A DNA stretch of 10,490 bases from an uncultured Porphyromonadaceae bacterium (lineage in GTDB: Bacteria > Bacteroidota > Bacteroidia > Bacteroidales > Muribaculaceae): positions 1 through 10,490 of the forward strand of contig CAMWQY010000072.1 of assembly GCA_947176355.1 (NCBI GenBank), in the 5' to 3' direction. Under the pieces are notes generated by a model. That model saw only the letters and a list, made by a program, of their open reading frames with translations, did not search any database and was not told the origin of the DNA. How positions within the stretch are numbered: the stretch's first letter is position 1; every line of letters starts with the position of its first letter. Both the position numbers and the translations under genes were made by a program. Below, one piece after another: positions 1 through 7,348 of the stretch.

Positions 1-108
1 TTCTTGCAGTATAACGTCGGAGAACTTCCTACATTCTTCATCTACAACGCCAATGGAGAATTGACAGCACGTTGTGCGAACGTCAAGGAAATCAAGGAGA
101 AACTCTGA
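1..108 (+). CDS. Thioredoxin-fold protein, C-terminal 35 residues (gene starts before the window)
   Basis: Frame 1 is open from the first base to TGA at 106-108 and gives 35 residues. The segment YNVGELPTFFIYNANGEL has the thioredoxin-fold pattern of a proline (the expected cis-Pro) before a beta strand, followed by a turn (NANGE) and a final strand, then a short charged C-terminal helix ending KEIKEKL. Bacteroidetes have many such proteins (thioredoxin or TlpA/ResA types), often periplasmic, acting in thiol-disulfide exchange. The active-site CxxC would lie upstream and is not visible, so redox activity cannot be confirmed. It points the same way as the SUI1-like gene, 54 bases ahead, and could share its transcript. 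The subfamily cannot be assigned from this piece. Confidence 0.7.
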   Translation, partial: FLQYNVGELPTFFIYNANGELTARCANVKEIKEKL

Positions 109-123
109 AAGAAGAGTTTTTCC

Positions 124-158
124 AAGTTTTAAGTATTAAGTATTAAACATTAAGTTGG
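124..158 (+). repeat. Degenerate 7-bp tandem array, AT-rich
   Basis: Five consecutive heptamers lie between the thioredoxin-like stop and the SUI1-like start. The second and third are identical (AAGTATT), and the first, fourth and fifth are variants (AAGTTTT, AAACATT, AAGTTGG). The array ends 4 bases before the ATG at 163, so it forms most of the leader of that gene if transcription starts upstream. No TTTG/TAnnTTTG promoter is seen in this spacer. It resembles in kind, but not in sequence, the arrays in four other spacers of this window. Confidence 0.7.
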
Positions 159-162
159 CAGC

Positions 163-516
163 ATGATGGATTGGAAAGATGCGCTTGCTTCGCTTTCAGG
201 GTTGCCTGAAGGAGAAGATTCCAATGACACTTCCGAAGGCAACACTGTGATGAGGACACAGTCAGCAGTTCCCCAACAGAAATCACCTCTTCACGTTCTA
301 ATTGAAAAAAAGGGACGTGGAGGGAAGACTGCTACAATCATAGAAGGATTCGAAATTTCAGATGAAGAAATAGATGACATCGCCCGCACTTTGCGCAAAA
401 AGCTTGGCACCGGTGGGAGCTCACGAGGCGGAGAAATCCTAATACAGGGAGATAGAAAAGCTGACACCATCAAGATGCTTCAGGAGATGGGATTTAGGGT
501 TAATTCTCAATTATAA
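163..516 (+). CDS. eIF1/SUI1-family translation initiation factor-like protein (YciH type)
   Basis: 117 residues. Residues 1-42 are a polar, probably disordered N-terminus. Residues 45-115 form the SUI1/eIF1 domain, recognisable from GRGGKTATIIEGF (51-63), the LRKKLGTGG segment (77-85) and the EILIQGD strand (91-97), followed by a helix ending at EMGF. In eukaryotes and archaea eIF1 binds the small ribosomal subunit and polices start-codon choice. Bacterial members such as E. coli YciH bind 30S subunits, but their physiological role is poorly settled. Two adjacent ATGs (163 and 166) are possible starts; the first is taken, and the difference is one residue. The stop at 514-516 is followed 4 bases later by the GTG of the helicase-nuclease gene, so the two are very likely cotranscribed and may be translationally coupled. 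Family assignment is firm; function is inferred. Confidence 0.9.
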   Translation: MMDWKDALASLSGLPEGEDSNDTSEGNTVMRTQSAVPQQKSPLHVLIEKKGRGGKTATIIEGFEISDEEIDDIARTLRKKLGTGGSSRGGEILIQGDRKADTIKMLQEMGFRVNSQL

Positions 517-520
517 TAAC

Positions 521-3500
521 GTGCTGCAACTTCAGAGAGCTTCCGCCGGGTCGGGAAAGACTTACATGCTGGCGAAGAAATTTATCGAATATTATATTTC
601 CCAAACTGACGAAACCGGCACACGCAGGTTACGTCCTGCTCGCGCGCTCCGCGAATCTCTGCAGCATATACTTGCCATAACATTCACCAACAAGGCGACC
701 AACGAGATGAAGCTCCGAATTGTCGACAAACTCAATTCGTTGGCATCTTGGACTCCTGCCACACCCATCGACAAAGTAGACTATCTCAAAGATTTCACTA
801 AGCAATTCAATTGTTCACCCCAAGAAATATCTTCTCTCTGCAAGTATGCATTGAAGGTGTTGCTGACAGACTACGGCGACTTCAAAGTATCTACCATCGA
901 CTCATTTTTCCAGACTGTATTGCGCACGTTCGCATACGAAGCTGATCTTGACGACACTTATCAGCTCGAACTCGACTCCAACTACGTAATTCAAATGGGA
1001 CTTGACACCACCCTGGATGAAATAGATACTAATGAGAATGCCACACAAGGGTCTTCCTGGGTCGAAAATATGATGACGACCAAGGCTGCTTCAGGGAAGG
1101 GATGGAATATTTTCCAGAAAAGCGAAAACAAACATGGCGTATATAAAGAGATTCTAAACGCCAGCAGAAACCTTGCCAAAGAAGATTTTAAGGAAATCAG
1201 GGAAAGCCTTGACTCTTATTTTGAAGAGCATCCGGACTTCTATTCGACCTACAACAAACTTTCCGAACGCTATGAGAAAGGTCCACGTGAGGCTTTCGAC
1301 AAGATGAGAAAAGCAGCGCGTGCAGTCAGGGATGCATTCCTCAATGCCGGACTCGACATGGACAATACAGCCGGTTCTTACCTTGCTTCAAGAGTAAAGA
1401 AAATGGCTGAGACCTGGAATTGGGATACCCCGGTAGATAAGAATGCCACATTCAAGATTCCTGAATTTACACGCAAAGGTGCTACTACAAGAGTATTTCA
1501 TCCTAAGCCAAAGACACCAAATCCACACCTCGGCACTTCCGTAGAAGATGAAATCGAAGCACATGCCACAACTATGTATGAAAACTTCGACTCTTGGCGC
1601 AAAGAATCATCTTCGGATGCCATGAAGCGTTGGCGCATCTACCGAACTACAATGCCATACGTAGGACTCCTTCAAAGCGTAAGAAGCAATTCCCGTCTTT
1701 TCCTGACTGACAGCAATACTGTAGAACTCGGCGAAACCAATTCGATCTTGAACCGAATAATCGGCGACGATGATGCACCCTTTGTCTACGAAAGGCTTGG
1801 AAGCCGATTGGAGCATTTCCTCATTGATGAGTTTCAAGACACGAGCAACCTGCAATGGCGAAATATGAGGCCACTCCTATCCGAAAGCGAAGGGAAGGGC
1901 AACGACAACCTCATTATCGGCGACGCAAAGCAGAGTATCTACCGCTTCCGGAATGCAGACCCAAGCCTCATCACGACAAGAGTGCCTCAAGAATTTTCAG
2001 CTACTTGCCGTGAATGTGGCAATACGGCTGCCGAAAACACCAATTGGCGAAGCAGCCTACGAATAGTCAAATTCAACAATCTTTTCTTCCGTTTCTTCTC
2101 CAAGGAACTTGGAGAACGCATGGAGAGACTCTATTCCAATACCGTGCAACCGGCTTCTCACAAAGACAACATAGGCTTCGTAAAAATCCAGCTTTTTGAG
2201 AATGAATCGGATGAAGACAATATCCCTGCACACTTCGAAGAGATTCCGGAGTTAATTACGGATATGCTGCGACGTGGATATCAAATGAGTGAAATCGCAG
2301 TGCTCGTCGACACCCATACGCAAGGGACACAAGTCATCGAGTGCATCATGCGCTATAATCAACGGGAAGACACTGAGCAAAAGATCAACTTTATCAGTGC
2401 AGATTCGCTCGAAGCAGGAGAATCTCCTGCAGTGCAGACAGTCATCTCTATTCTGGAATCAATCAACAACGGCACACACGCCAAACTTAATCCGAAAGAG
2501 GAACGAAAACAAAAAGGAGCGGGAGAATGGAGCAAACTGAGGGCTGACTTCAGTTTCTTCGCCATGCAAAATCCCGAACAGCCTCTTTCAGAACTGCTTG
2601 CAAGATTCCTTAATGGAGAATACAATCCGGATTCAATACGCGATATGCTTGCAAAAATGAGCACGACTGTGCTTCCTGCACTCGTAGAAAACATAATCCA
2701 AAATTTCATTCCTCCACATACACGCCAGTCTGAGGCAGCATTCCTTGCGGCTCTACAGGATATGGTGGTAGAATATTGCGAAGGTCACACTTCCGACATC
2801 GCATCTTTCCTGCAATGGTGGAATAAAAAAGGACGGACAAAATCAATTTCATCTCCGGAAGATGCCGACGCTGTCAACATCATGACCGTCCACAAGTCAA
2901 AAGGGCTTGAATTCCGATGCGTGATAGTACCATTCTCAAAGCAGACTACAGCGCCGATATCGCATCTTCAGAAAGAATGGCTGTGGGTGCAACCTGACCT
3001 GACAGAAGCTGTCGGACTTCCACATATTCCTTGGATACCGGTATGGAGCGAACCGAAACTCGAAGACACCAAGCATGCTGAAATCTATCGGGAATATCTC
3101 GACAATTATATGACCGACAAAGTTAATATGGCTTACGTGGCTTATACTCGAGCCATAGATGAGCTCTATATATACACACCCTGCAAGCTCAAAGAAGATG
3201 GATCTACACCTGATTCACAACGAATAGGATCATTCCTTTGGAGATGTGGGACAGAGGCCGAAGAAATAATTGACGACATCAATAATTCATATCCCGATAT
3301 AAGTGATTATTTGCCATCTGCAGAAGATATTAATGTCGATTTAGACAACAACAGTTGGACGTTTGGAGAGAAACTCACGGAGGAAGAAATAATAAAAGGT
3401 CGCAAAAAGAAAGAAGAGATAGCAGAAAGCATAATTATTTCTGACTATCGCTGTGGAATAAAGATTCCGGCCCTGATCTACCAAGATCCAACAAGCCCTG

Positions 3501-3997
3501 ACAATGATCTCCTTCCGGACGGAGTGGATAATGAAGATTCCGATGAACCGGAATCTGAAGAAATACGCCGTTATGGAGAATTGATGCACAGCATCATGGA
3601 AAATGTAAAGACGGCATCCGATCTTCCACGTGCATTACTGAAGGCAAAGAGCACCGGCATCATCAACCAGGTGCAGATGGAGCAGCTTCAGAAGCAATTG
3701 TCGACAGTTCTGGAGAGTGTAAAAGATTATGGATGGTTTGACACAGCCAACAAAGTAATCAACGAACGCGGTATTGTAATCAATGGGAAAGTGCAACGTC
3801 CGGACAGAATCATCATACGCCCCAATGGGGATGCAATCATCGTAGATTATAAATTTGGAGAGCACCGAAATGATAAGCGCTATTCAAGGCAAGTAAAGAG
3901 ATATGCCTCAGCCCTTATTAAATCTGGCATAACAAAAAAATGCGAGGCCTACATTTGGTATGTAAGCCTCGGTGATGTTGTACGTTGTACGTTGTAA
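521..3997 (+). CDS. addA: AddA/RecB-type ATP-dependent helicase with C-terminal PD-(D/E)XK nuclease
   Basis: 1158 residues, a superfamily 1A helicase of the UvrD/RecB/AddA group that processes double-strand DNA ends for recombinational repair. Helicase motifs in order: Walker A ASAGSGKT (7-14), TFTN (54-57), Walker B LIDEFQDT (434-441), GDAKQSIYRFR (467-477), NWRSS (508-512), MTVHKSKGLEF (788-798) and YVAYTRA (872-878). The C-terminus carries a RecB-like nuclease: His1023, Asp1095 in RPDR, Asp1109 and Lys1111 in VDYKFG, and QVKRY (1124-1128). The start is GTG at 521, because Walker A begins six residues later and no earlier start exists without overlapping the previous gene. Such a minimal N-terminus is usual for Bacteroidetes members. 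Bacteroidetes use AddAB rather than RecBCD as far as I know, hence the symbol. No AddB partner gene is visible. The last codons (VVRCTL) are read out of a 7-bp repeat array. Family and activity are well supported; the exact AddA name is inferred. Confidence 0.88.
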   Translation: MLQLQRASAGSGKTYMLAKKFIEYYISQTDETGTRRLRPARALRESLQHILAITFTNKATNEMKLRIVDKLNSLASWTPATPIDKVDYLKDFTKQFNCSPQEISSLCKYALKVLLTDYGDFKVSTIDSFFQTVLRTFAYEADLDDTYQLELDSNYVIQMGLDTTLDEIDTNENATQGSSWVENMMTTKAASGKGWNIFQKSENKHGVYKEILNASRNLAKEDFKEIRESLDSYFEEHPDFYSTYNKLSERYEKGPREAFDKMRKAARAVRDAFLNAGLDMDNTAGSYLASRVKKMAETWNWDTPVDKNATFKIPEFTRKGATTRVFHPKPKTPNPHLGTSVEDEIEAHATTMYENFDSWRKESSSDAMKRWRIYRTTMPYVGLLQSVRSNSRLFLTDSNTVELGETNSILNRIIGDDDAPFVYERLGSRLEHFLIDEFQDTSNLQWRNMRPLLSESEGKGNDNLIIGDAKQSIYRFRNADPSLITTRVPQEFSATCRECGNTAAENTNWRSSLRIVKFNNLFFRFFSKELGERMERLYSNTVQPASHKDNIGFVKIQLFENESDEDNIPAHFEEIPELITDMLRRGYQMSEIAVLVDTHTQGTQVIECIMRYNQREDTEQKINFISADSLEAGESPAVQTVISILESINNGTHAKLNPKEERKQKGAGEWSKLRADFSFFAMQNPEQPLSELLARFLNGEYNPDSIRDMLAKMSTTVLPALVENIIQNFIPPHTRQSEAAFLAALQDMVVEYCEGHTSDIASFLQWWNKKGRTKSISSPEDADAVNIMTVHKSKGLEFRCVIVPFSKQTTAPISHLQKEWLWVQPDLTEAVGLPHIPWIPVWSEPKLEDTKHAEIYREYLDNYMTDKVNMAYVAYTRAIDELYIYTPCKLKEDGSTPDSQRIGSFLWRCGTEAEEIIDDINNSYPDISDYLPSAEDINVDLDNNSWTFGEKLTEEEIIKGRKKKEEIAESIIISDYRCGIKIPALIYQDPTSPDNDLLPDGVDNEDSDEPESEEIRRYGELMHSIMENVKTASDLPRALLKAKSTGIINQVQMEQLQKQLSTVLESVKDYGWFDTANKVINERGIVINGKVQRPDRIIIRPNGDAIIVDYKFGEHRNDKRYSRQVKRYASALIKSGITKKCEAYIWYVSLGDVVRCTL

Positions 3998-4039
3998 GTT
4001 CTACGTTGTACGATTTCCGTCTTCGTAAAACTTAAAACT
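3977..4039. repeat. 7-bp periodic array spanning the addA stop codon and the addA-fucP gap
   Basis: This 63-base stretch divides into nine heptamers. Five are GTTGTAC or near variants (3977-4011), two are divergent (4012-4025), and the last two are identical TAAAACT copies (4026-4039), ending 1 base before the fucP stop triplet at 4041. The third heptamer, GTTGTAA, supplies the TAA stop of addA (3995-3997). The convergent genes are only 43 bases apart. No GC-rich hairpin with a T-run is seen, so no intrinsic terminator is called for either gene. Confidence 0.7.
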
Positions 4040-4040
4040 C

Positions 4041-5351
4041 CTAACGATTAGAACAGCGCATGCCATAGACAATAATTACGAGGAAGCAAATCAATGGCAA
4101 TACAAATGAAAGATTGACAGCCGGAAAACTTGCTATCTCTCCACAGTCTATGATTTTAGCTTGCAGAGGCGGAAGCACCGAGCCTCCAAGGATTGCCATA
4201 ATAAGCCCGGCTGCGCCGAACTTCGCATCGTCTCCCATTCCATCAAGAGCAATACCATAAATGGTAGGGAACATGAGCGACATACATGCCGATACACCAA
4301 CGAGGCAATAAAGCCCCATCCGGTCTTGAAATAAAATCACACCGAGTGTAAGTACCGAAGCTGCTGAAGCGAGAATTGCCAAAAGGCGTCCGGCATTGAT
4401 ATAACGCAGAAGATACGTACAAATAAATCTACTGCCACAGAAGATTGCCATAGCAATGATATTATACTTTTGAGATAGCACCTCGGCACTCTTCTCATCA
4501 AGACCCTCAATCATAAATATACGGGTCCCATATTGAATGATGAAAGTCCAGCACATGATCTGAGCACCAACATAGAAGAATTGTGCAATGACGCCTTCAC
4601 GATAACGGGACAATGAAAATATACGCTTGAGAGTTCCAAAGAAATTTATTGAATGAGATTGATCTCCATTCTTCGGCATCTTTGCCACTGCTATCACCAC
4701 AAACATCAGCACAACTACAATGCCTATAAAAATATATGGAGTGATGAGTGTAAGAAGGTCAGCATCACGCACTGCCTCAAATTCAGCATCGCTTAACTGT
4801 GCACGCTGTTCCGTCTCAAGAGGGTTAAGTTTTGCCTGGATGAACGTCATAGCTACCCACATGCCCATCAATGAGCCAACCGGATTGAACGATTGCGCCA
4901 TATTCAGACGCCGTGTTGCAGTTTCCTCCGGACCCATAGAAAGGATATAAGGATTACAACTTGTCTCCAAAAATGAAAGACCGCACGTCAGTATGAAATA
5001 AGCTATCAAAAATGGATAGTAGCTACCCGTCAGCATTGCAGGATAGAAAAGGAAAGCTCCGCAAGCATAGAGACCAAGGCCCAGAAGCACACCTGCCTTG
5101 TAAGAGAAGCGACGTATGAAGATAGCAGCCGGAAAAGCCATCGCAAAGTAACCACCGTAGAATGCCACCTGCACCAATGTGCCATCAGTGACGCTCATTC
5201 GGAATATTTTCGAAAATGCCTTCACCATAGGATTGGTGATATCATTGGCAAACCCCCAAAGGGCAAAACAGCTCGTAATAAGAATAAAAGGCACAAGATA
5301 GCTTACGCCATTCATGCTAAGGAGCGAACGTGTCTGTTGATTATCTTTCAT
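4041..5351 (-). CDS. fucP: FucP-type L-fucose:H+ symporter (MFS)
   Basis: 436 residues, essentially the length of E. coli FucP (438). It is a hydrophobic inner-membrane MFS protein of about 12 membrane segments that imports L-fucose with protons. It aligns by eye along its length with E. coli FucP: FALWGFANDITNPMVKAF (29-46, TM1), YGGYFAMAFPA (65-75), FSYKAGVLLGLGLYACGA (82-99), the GLSFLET..NPY segment (124-135) and RLNMAQSFNPVGS (148-160). Glu129 matches the essential Glu135 of E. coli FucP and Asn156 matches Asn162. At the position of the other functionally important acid, Asp46, there is Asn40, with an Asp three residues earlier (Asp37). The ATG at 5351 gives a normal cytoplasmic N-terminus. 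It lies 111 bases downstream of fucI on the same strand, with no promoter of the TTTG/TAnnTTTG type seen between them, so cotranscription is likely. Related sugars such as L-galactose or D-arabinose are possible substrates. Other members of the FucP group carry other sugars. Confidence 0.88.
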   Translation of the reverse strand: MKDNQQTRSLLSMNGVSYLVPFILITSCFALWGFANDITNPMVKAFSKIFRMSVTDGTLVQVAFYGGYFAMAFPAAIFIRRFSYKAGVLLGLGLYACGAFLFYPAMLTGSYYPFLIAYFILTCGLSFLETSCNPYILSMGPEETATRRLNMAQSFNPVGSLMGMWVAMTFIQAKLNPLETEQRAQLSDAEFEAVRDADLLTLITPYIFIGIVVVLMFVVIAVAKMPKNGDQSHSINFFGTLKRIFSLSRYREGVIAQFFYVGAQIMCWTFIIQYGTRIFMIEGLDEKSAEVLSQKYNIIAMAIFCGSRFICTYLLRYINAGRLLAILASAASVLTLGVILFQDRMGLYCLVGVSACMSLMFPTIYGIALDGMGDDAKFGAAGLIMAILGGSVLPPLQAKIIDCGEIASFPAVNLSFVLPLICFLVIIVYGMRCSNR

Positions 5352-5372
5352 GATATTAATTTAAAGTAAATC

Positions 5373-5456
5373 AAGATTAAAGATTAAAAATTTCAAGATT
5401 GAAAAATTTAATCTTTAATCCTTGGTGTTTAATCTATGGTATTTAATATTTAGTTT
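5373..5456. repeat. Degenerate 7-bp tandem array in the fucI-fucP spacer
   Basis: Twelve heptamers can be laid end to end. The left ones are of type AAGATTA (two identical copies at 5373-5386) and the right ones of type TTAATCT/TTAATCC/TTAATAT, alternating with GG-containing units (TTGGTGT, ATGGTAT). The right-hand type is close to the reverse complement of the left-hand type, so the array changes orientation in its middle. It fills most of the 111-base spacer between the fucI stop and the fucP start. Confidence 0.65.
5375..5420. repeat. 14-bp perfect inverted repeat (AT-rich hairpin) in the fucI-fucP spacer
   Basis: GATTAAAGATTAAA (5375-5388) is the exact reverse complement of TTTAATCTTTAATC (5407-5420), with an 18-base loop. 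Each arm has only two G-C pairs, so the hairpin is weak. In the fucI-fucP transcript it would form about 24-69 bases before the fucP start. It could stabilise the fucI 3' end or tune fucP expression, or may be only a by-product of the repeat array. It is not followed by a clear T-run and is not called a terminator. Confidence 0.55.
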
Positions 5457-5462
5457 AGATCT

Positions 5463-7241
5463 TTATTTATATAGCGGTCCGTATGCCGCGCAAGCCCTAT
5501 AATCAGCACCTTCTTTATTCATACCGAAAGCATTCCAAGATGCCGGACGGAAGATCTTATCTTCCTCAACATTGTGCATGCACACCGGAATGCGGAGTAT
5601 CGATGCGAGAGTGATCAGATCTTGCCCGATATGTCCGTATGATATAGCTCCATGATTAGCCCCCCAGTTGTTCATGACGGAGTATACGTCCTTAAAGGCA
5701 TCGCGGTCAGGGCATAGACGAGGCACAAACCAAGTAGTAGGCCATGTCGGATCGGTACGCATATCGAGAATCTTATTGATTTCAGGATCGACATCAGCTG
5801 TCCATCCCTCTGCTATCTGAAGCACCGGACCAAGACCTTTCACAAGGTTAAGACGCATCATAGTCACCGGCATTCCTCCCTTTGTCAGGAAATTGGATGA
5901 GAAACCACCACCGCGGAAATAATCACGGTCAGCAGGATACCAAGTCGTAGAATTCAGGCAACTCTCTACGTCTTTATCTGTCATATCCCAATGCGACTTC
6001 ATCATAGGGACTCCTTTTTCATTGACAGATTGTCCTGTTCCATCAAGAGTTGTGGCCCCTGAGTTGATAAGATGGATCATACCTCCTGCAGCGCGTCCAG
6101 TCAATTCCTTACCAGTGACACGATAGACAGCCTCCGGACTCCAGTAAGTGCGAACATCGCTAAAGAACTGTGCGCGGTTAGTGAGCAGGTGTCCAAACAG
6201 CATAGCCACCCCGTTGCAAGCATCATTTTCTGTTGCAAGGACGAATGCTTCGCGGATACCGTTCCAGTCGAAGGAGGTATTGAGAAGAGCTTCTGTAAAG
6301 TCGCCGTTTGGATAGAAGTCAGTCCATTGTCTTTGTCCTTGAAAACCGCCTGCGATAGCATTGTGTCCGAGAGCCTCTTCCTTAAAGCCCATCTCTTTGA
6401 GCTTAGGATTTCCTTTGAGCAAGTCGCGCACGATAAGGGTCATCTTAACCACGAATTCCCAGTCTGCGTCTTTCTGCTCACGAGTCTTCTTTTTCTCCGG
6501 ACGATTCTTGAAGTCTTCCCCTTCGCGTGGCTTGCAGTATTTTTCAGTCCAAGCCATAGCCTTTTCATATTCATCCTTGTCGTAGATACCTTCTGACATG
6601 CGACGGATGATTTCCGTAGCATCGACTGACTCAGTACGCATCCCTAAATATTCTTGGAAGAAATCAGGATTGACTATAGAGCCTGCTATACCCATCGACA
6701 CAGATCCGATGGAGAGGTATGATTTGCCACGCATGATAGCCACTGCAAGTGCGGCTCTTGCGAAGCGGAGAAGTTTTTCCTGAACGTCGGCAGGAATTGA
6801 ATTGTCGTCAAGATCCTGGACATTGTGGCCATAGATTCCGAAAGCGGGAAGACCTTTCTGTGCATGAGCTGCAAGCACTGCTGCCAAATAAACTGCACCG
6901 GGACGTTCCGTGCCATTGAACCCCCATACAGCTTTTGGCCAATGCGGGTGCATATCCATGGTCTCGGAGCCGTAACACCAGCAAGAAGTCACTGTAATGG
7001 TAGCGCCCACGCCTTCTCTTTCGAACTTTTCAGCACACGCTGCCGTTTCGGGAAATCTACCTATAGTGCCGTCAGCAATTACACATTGCACGGGCGTTCC
7101 GTCAGGATATTTTAGATTAGATGAAATAAGATCAGCCACTGCCTTAGCGAGATTCATGGTCTTGTCTTCAAGACTCTCACGCACACCACCTTGACGCGCA
7201 TCTATAGTGGGGCGAATTCCGATTTTAGGGTAGTTGTTCAT
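5463..7241 (-). CDS. fucI: L-fucose isomerase
   Basis: 592 residues, against 591 for the E. coli enzyme, with colinear similarity throughout: [11 protein letters not shown] near the N-terminus, [11 protein letters not shown] (87-97), [16 protein letters not shown] (106-121), [18 protein letters not shown] (173-190), [10 protein letters not shown] (299-308), [13 protein letters not shown] (441-453) and [12 protein letters not shown] at the end. The Mn(II)-binding catalytic residues of the family are present: Glu338 (ATEND), Asp362 (FSDVRTYW) and His530 (WGANHG), matching E. coli Glu337, Asp361 and His528. The cytosolic enzyme converts L-fucose to L-fuculose and also isomerises D-arabinose. The ATG at 7241 is chosen because [11 protein letters not shown] matches the usual start. 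The leader is an 8-bp repeat array lacking G in the mRNA sense, and no standard promoter is visible. A strong terminator separates it from the upstream BI-1 gene, so it is probably its own transcription unit together with fucP. Confidence 0.96.
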   Translation of the reverse strand: MNNYPKIGIRPTIDARQGGVRESLEDKTMNLAKAVADLISSNLKYPDGTPVQCVIADGTIGRFPETAACAEKFEREGVGATITVTSCWCYGSETMDMHPHWPKAVWGFNGTERPGAVYLAAVLAAHAQKGLPAFGIYGHNVQDLDDNSIPADVQEKLLRFARAALAVAIMRGKSYLSIGSVSMGIAGSIVNPDFFQEYLGMRTESVDATEIIRRMSEGIYDKDEYEKAMAWTEKYCKPREGEDFKNRPEKKKTREQKDADWEFVVKMTLIVRDLLKGNPKLKEMGFKEEALGHNAIAGGFQGQRQWTDFYPNGDFTEALLNTSFDWNGIREAFVLATENDACNGVAMLFGHLLTNRAQFFSDVRTYWSPEAVYRVTGKELTGRAAGGMIHLINSGATTLDGTGQSVNEKGVPMMKSHWDMTDKDVESCLNSTTWYPADRDYFRGGGFSSNFLTKGGMPVTMMRLNLVKGLGPVLQIAEGWTADVDPEINKILDMRTDPTWPTTWFVPRLCPDRDAFKDVYSVMNNWGANHGAISYGHIGQDLITLASILRIPVCMHNVEEDKIFRPASWNAFGMNKEGADYRACAAYGPLYK

Positions 7242-7244
7242 TGG

Positions 7245-7340
7245 GTTGTTGAGTTGTTTAGTTGTGGAGTTGTGTAGTTGTTTAGTTGTGTAGTTGTTGG
7301 GTTGTGGAGTTGTTGGGTTGTGGAGTTGTTTAGTTGTGTA
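7245..7340. repeat. Twelve-unit 8-bp tandem array upstream of fucI
   Basis: Twelve uninterrupted octamers of form GTTGTKDR: every unit begins GTTGT, and the last three bases vary (TTA, GTA, GGA, TGG, TGA). Adjacent units often alternate between two types, for example GTTGTGGA and GTTGTTGG. A further unit, GTTGTTCA (7233-7240), lies just beyond a 4-base gap and encodes the first codons of fucI. The plus strand has no C at all from 7240 to 7353, so the fucI mRNA leader would contain no G. The period is not a multiple of 3 and the array is not coding. There are no spacers, so it is not a CRISPR. Confidence 0.9.
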
Positions 7341-7348
7341 ATATGAGA

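Noticed and set aside
2359..2709. 116-codon minus-strand open frame inside addA
   Set aside because: It is fully overlapped by the helicase coding frame with clear motifs on both sides; no independent evidence.
3998..4040. Bidirectional terminator between convergent addA and fucP
   Set aside because: The GTTGTAC repeats are direct, not inverted, and no stem followed by a T-run could be found.
6072..6596. 174-codon open frame on the plus strand antisense to fucI
   Set aside because: It lies wholly inside the strongly conserved fucI coding frame, has no recognisable family features and is explained as a shadow frame.
7245..7340. Possible CRISPR array
   Set aside because: Units are 8 bp, contiguous and without spacers, and no cas gene is nearby.
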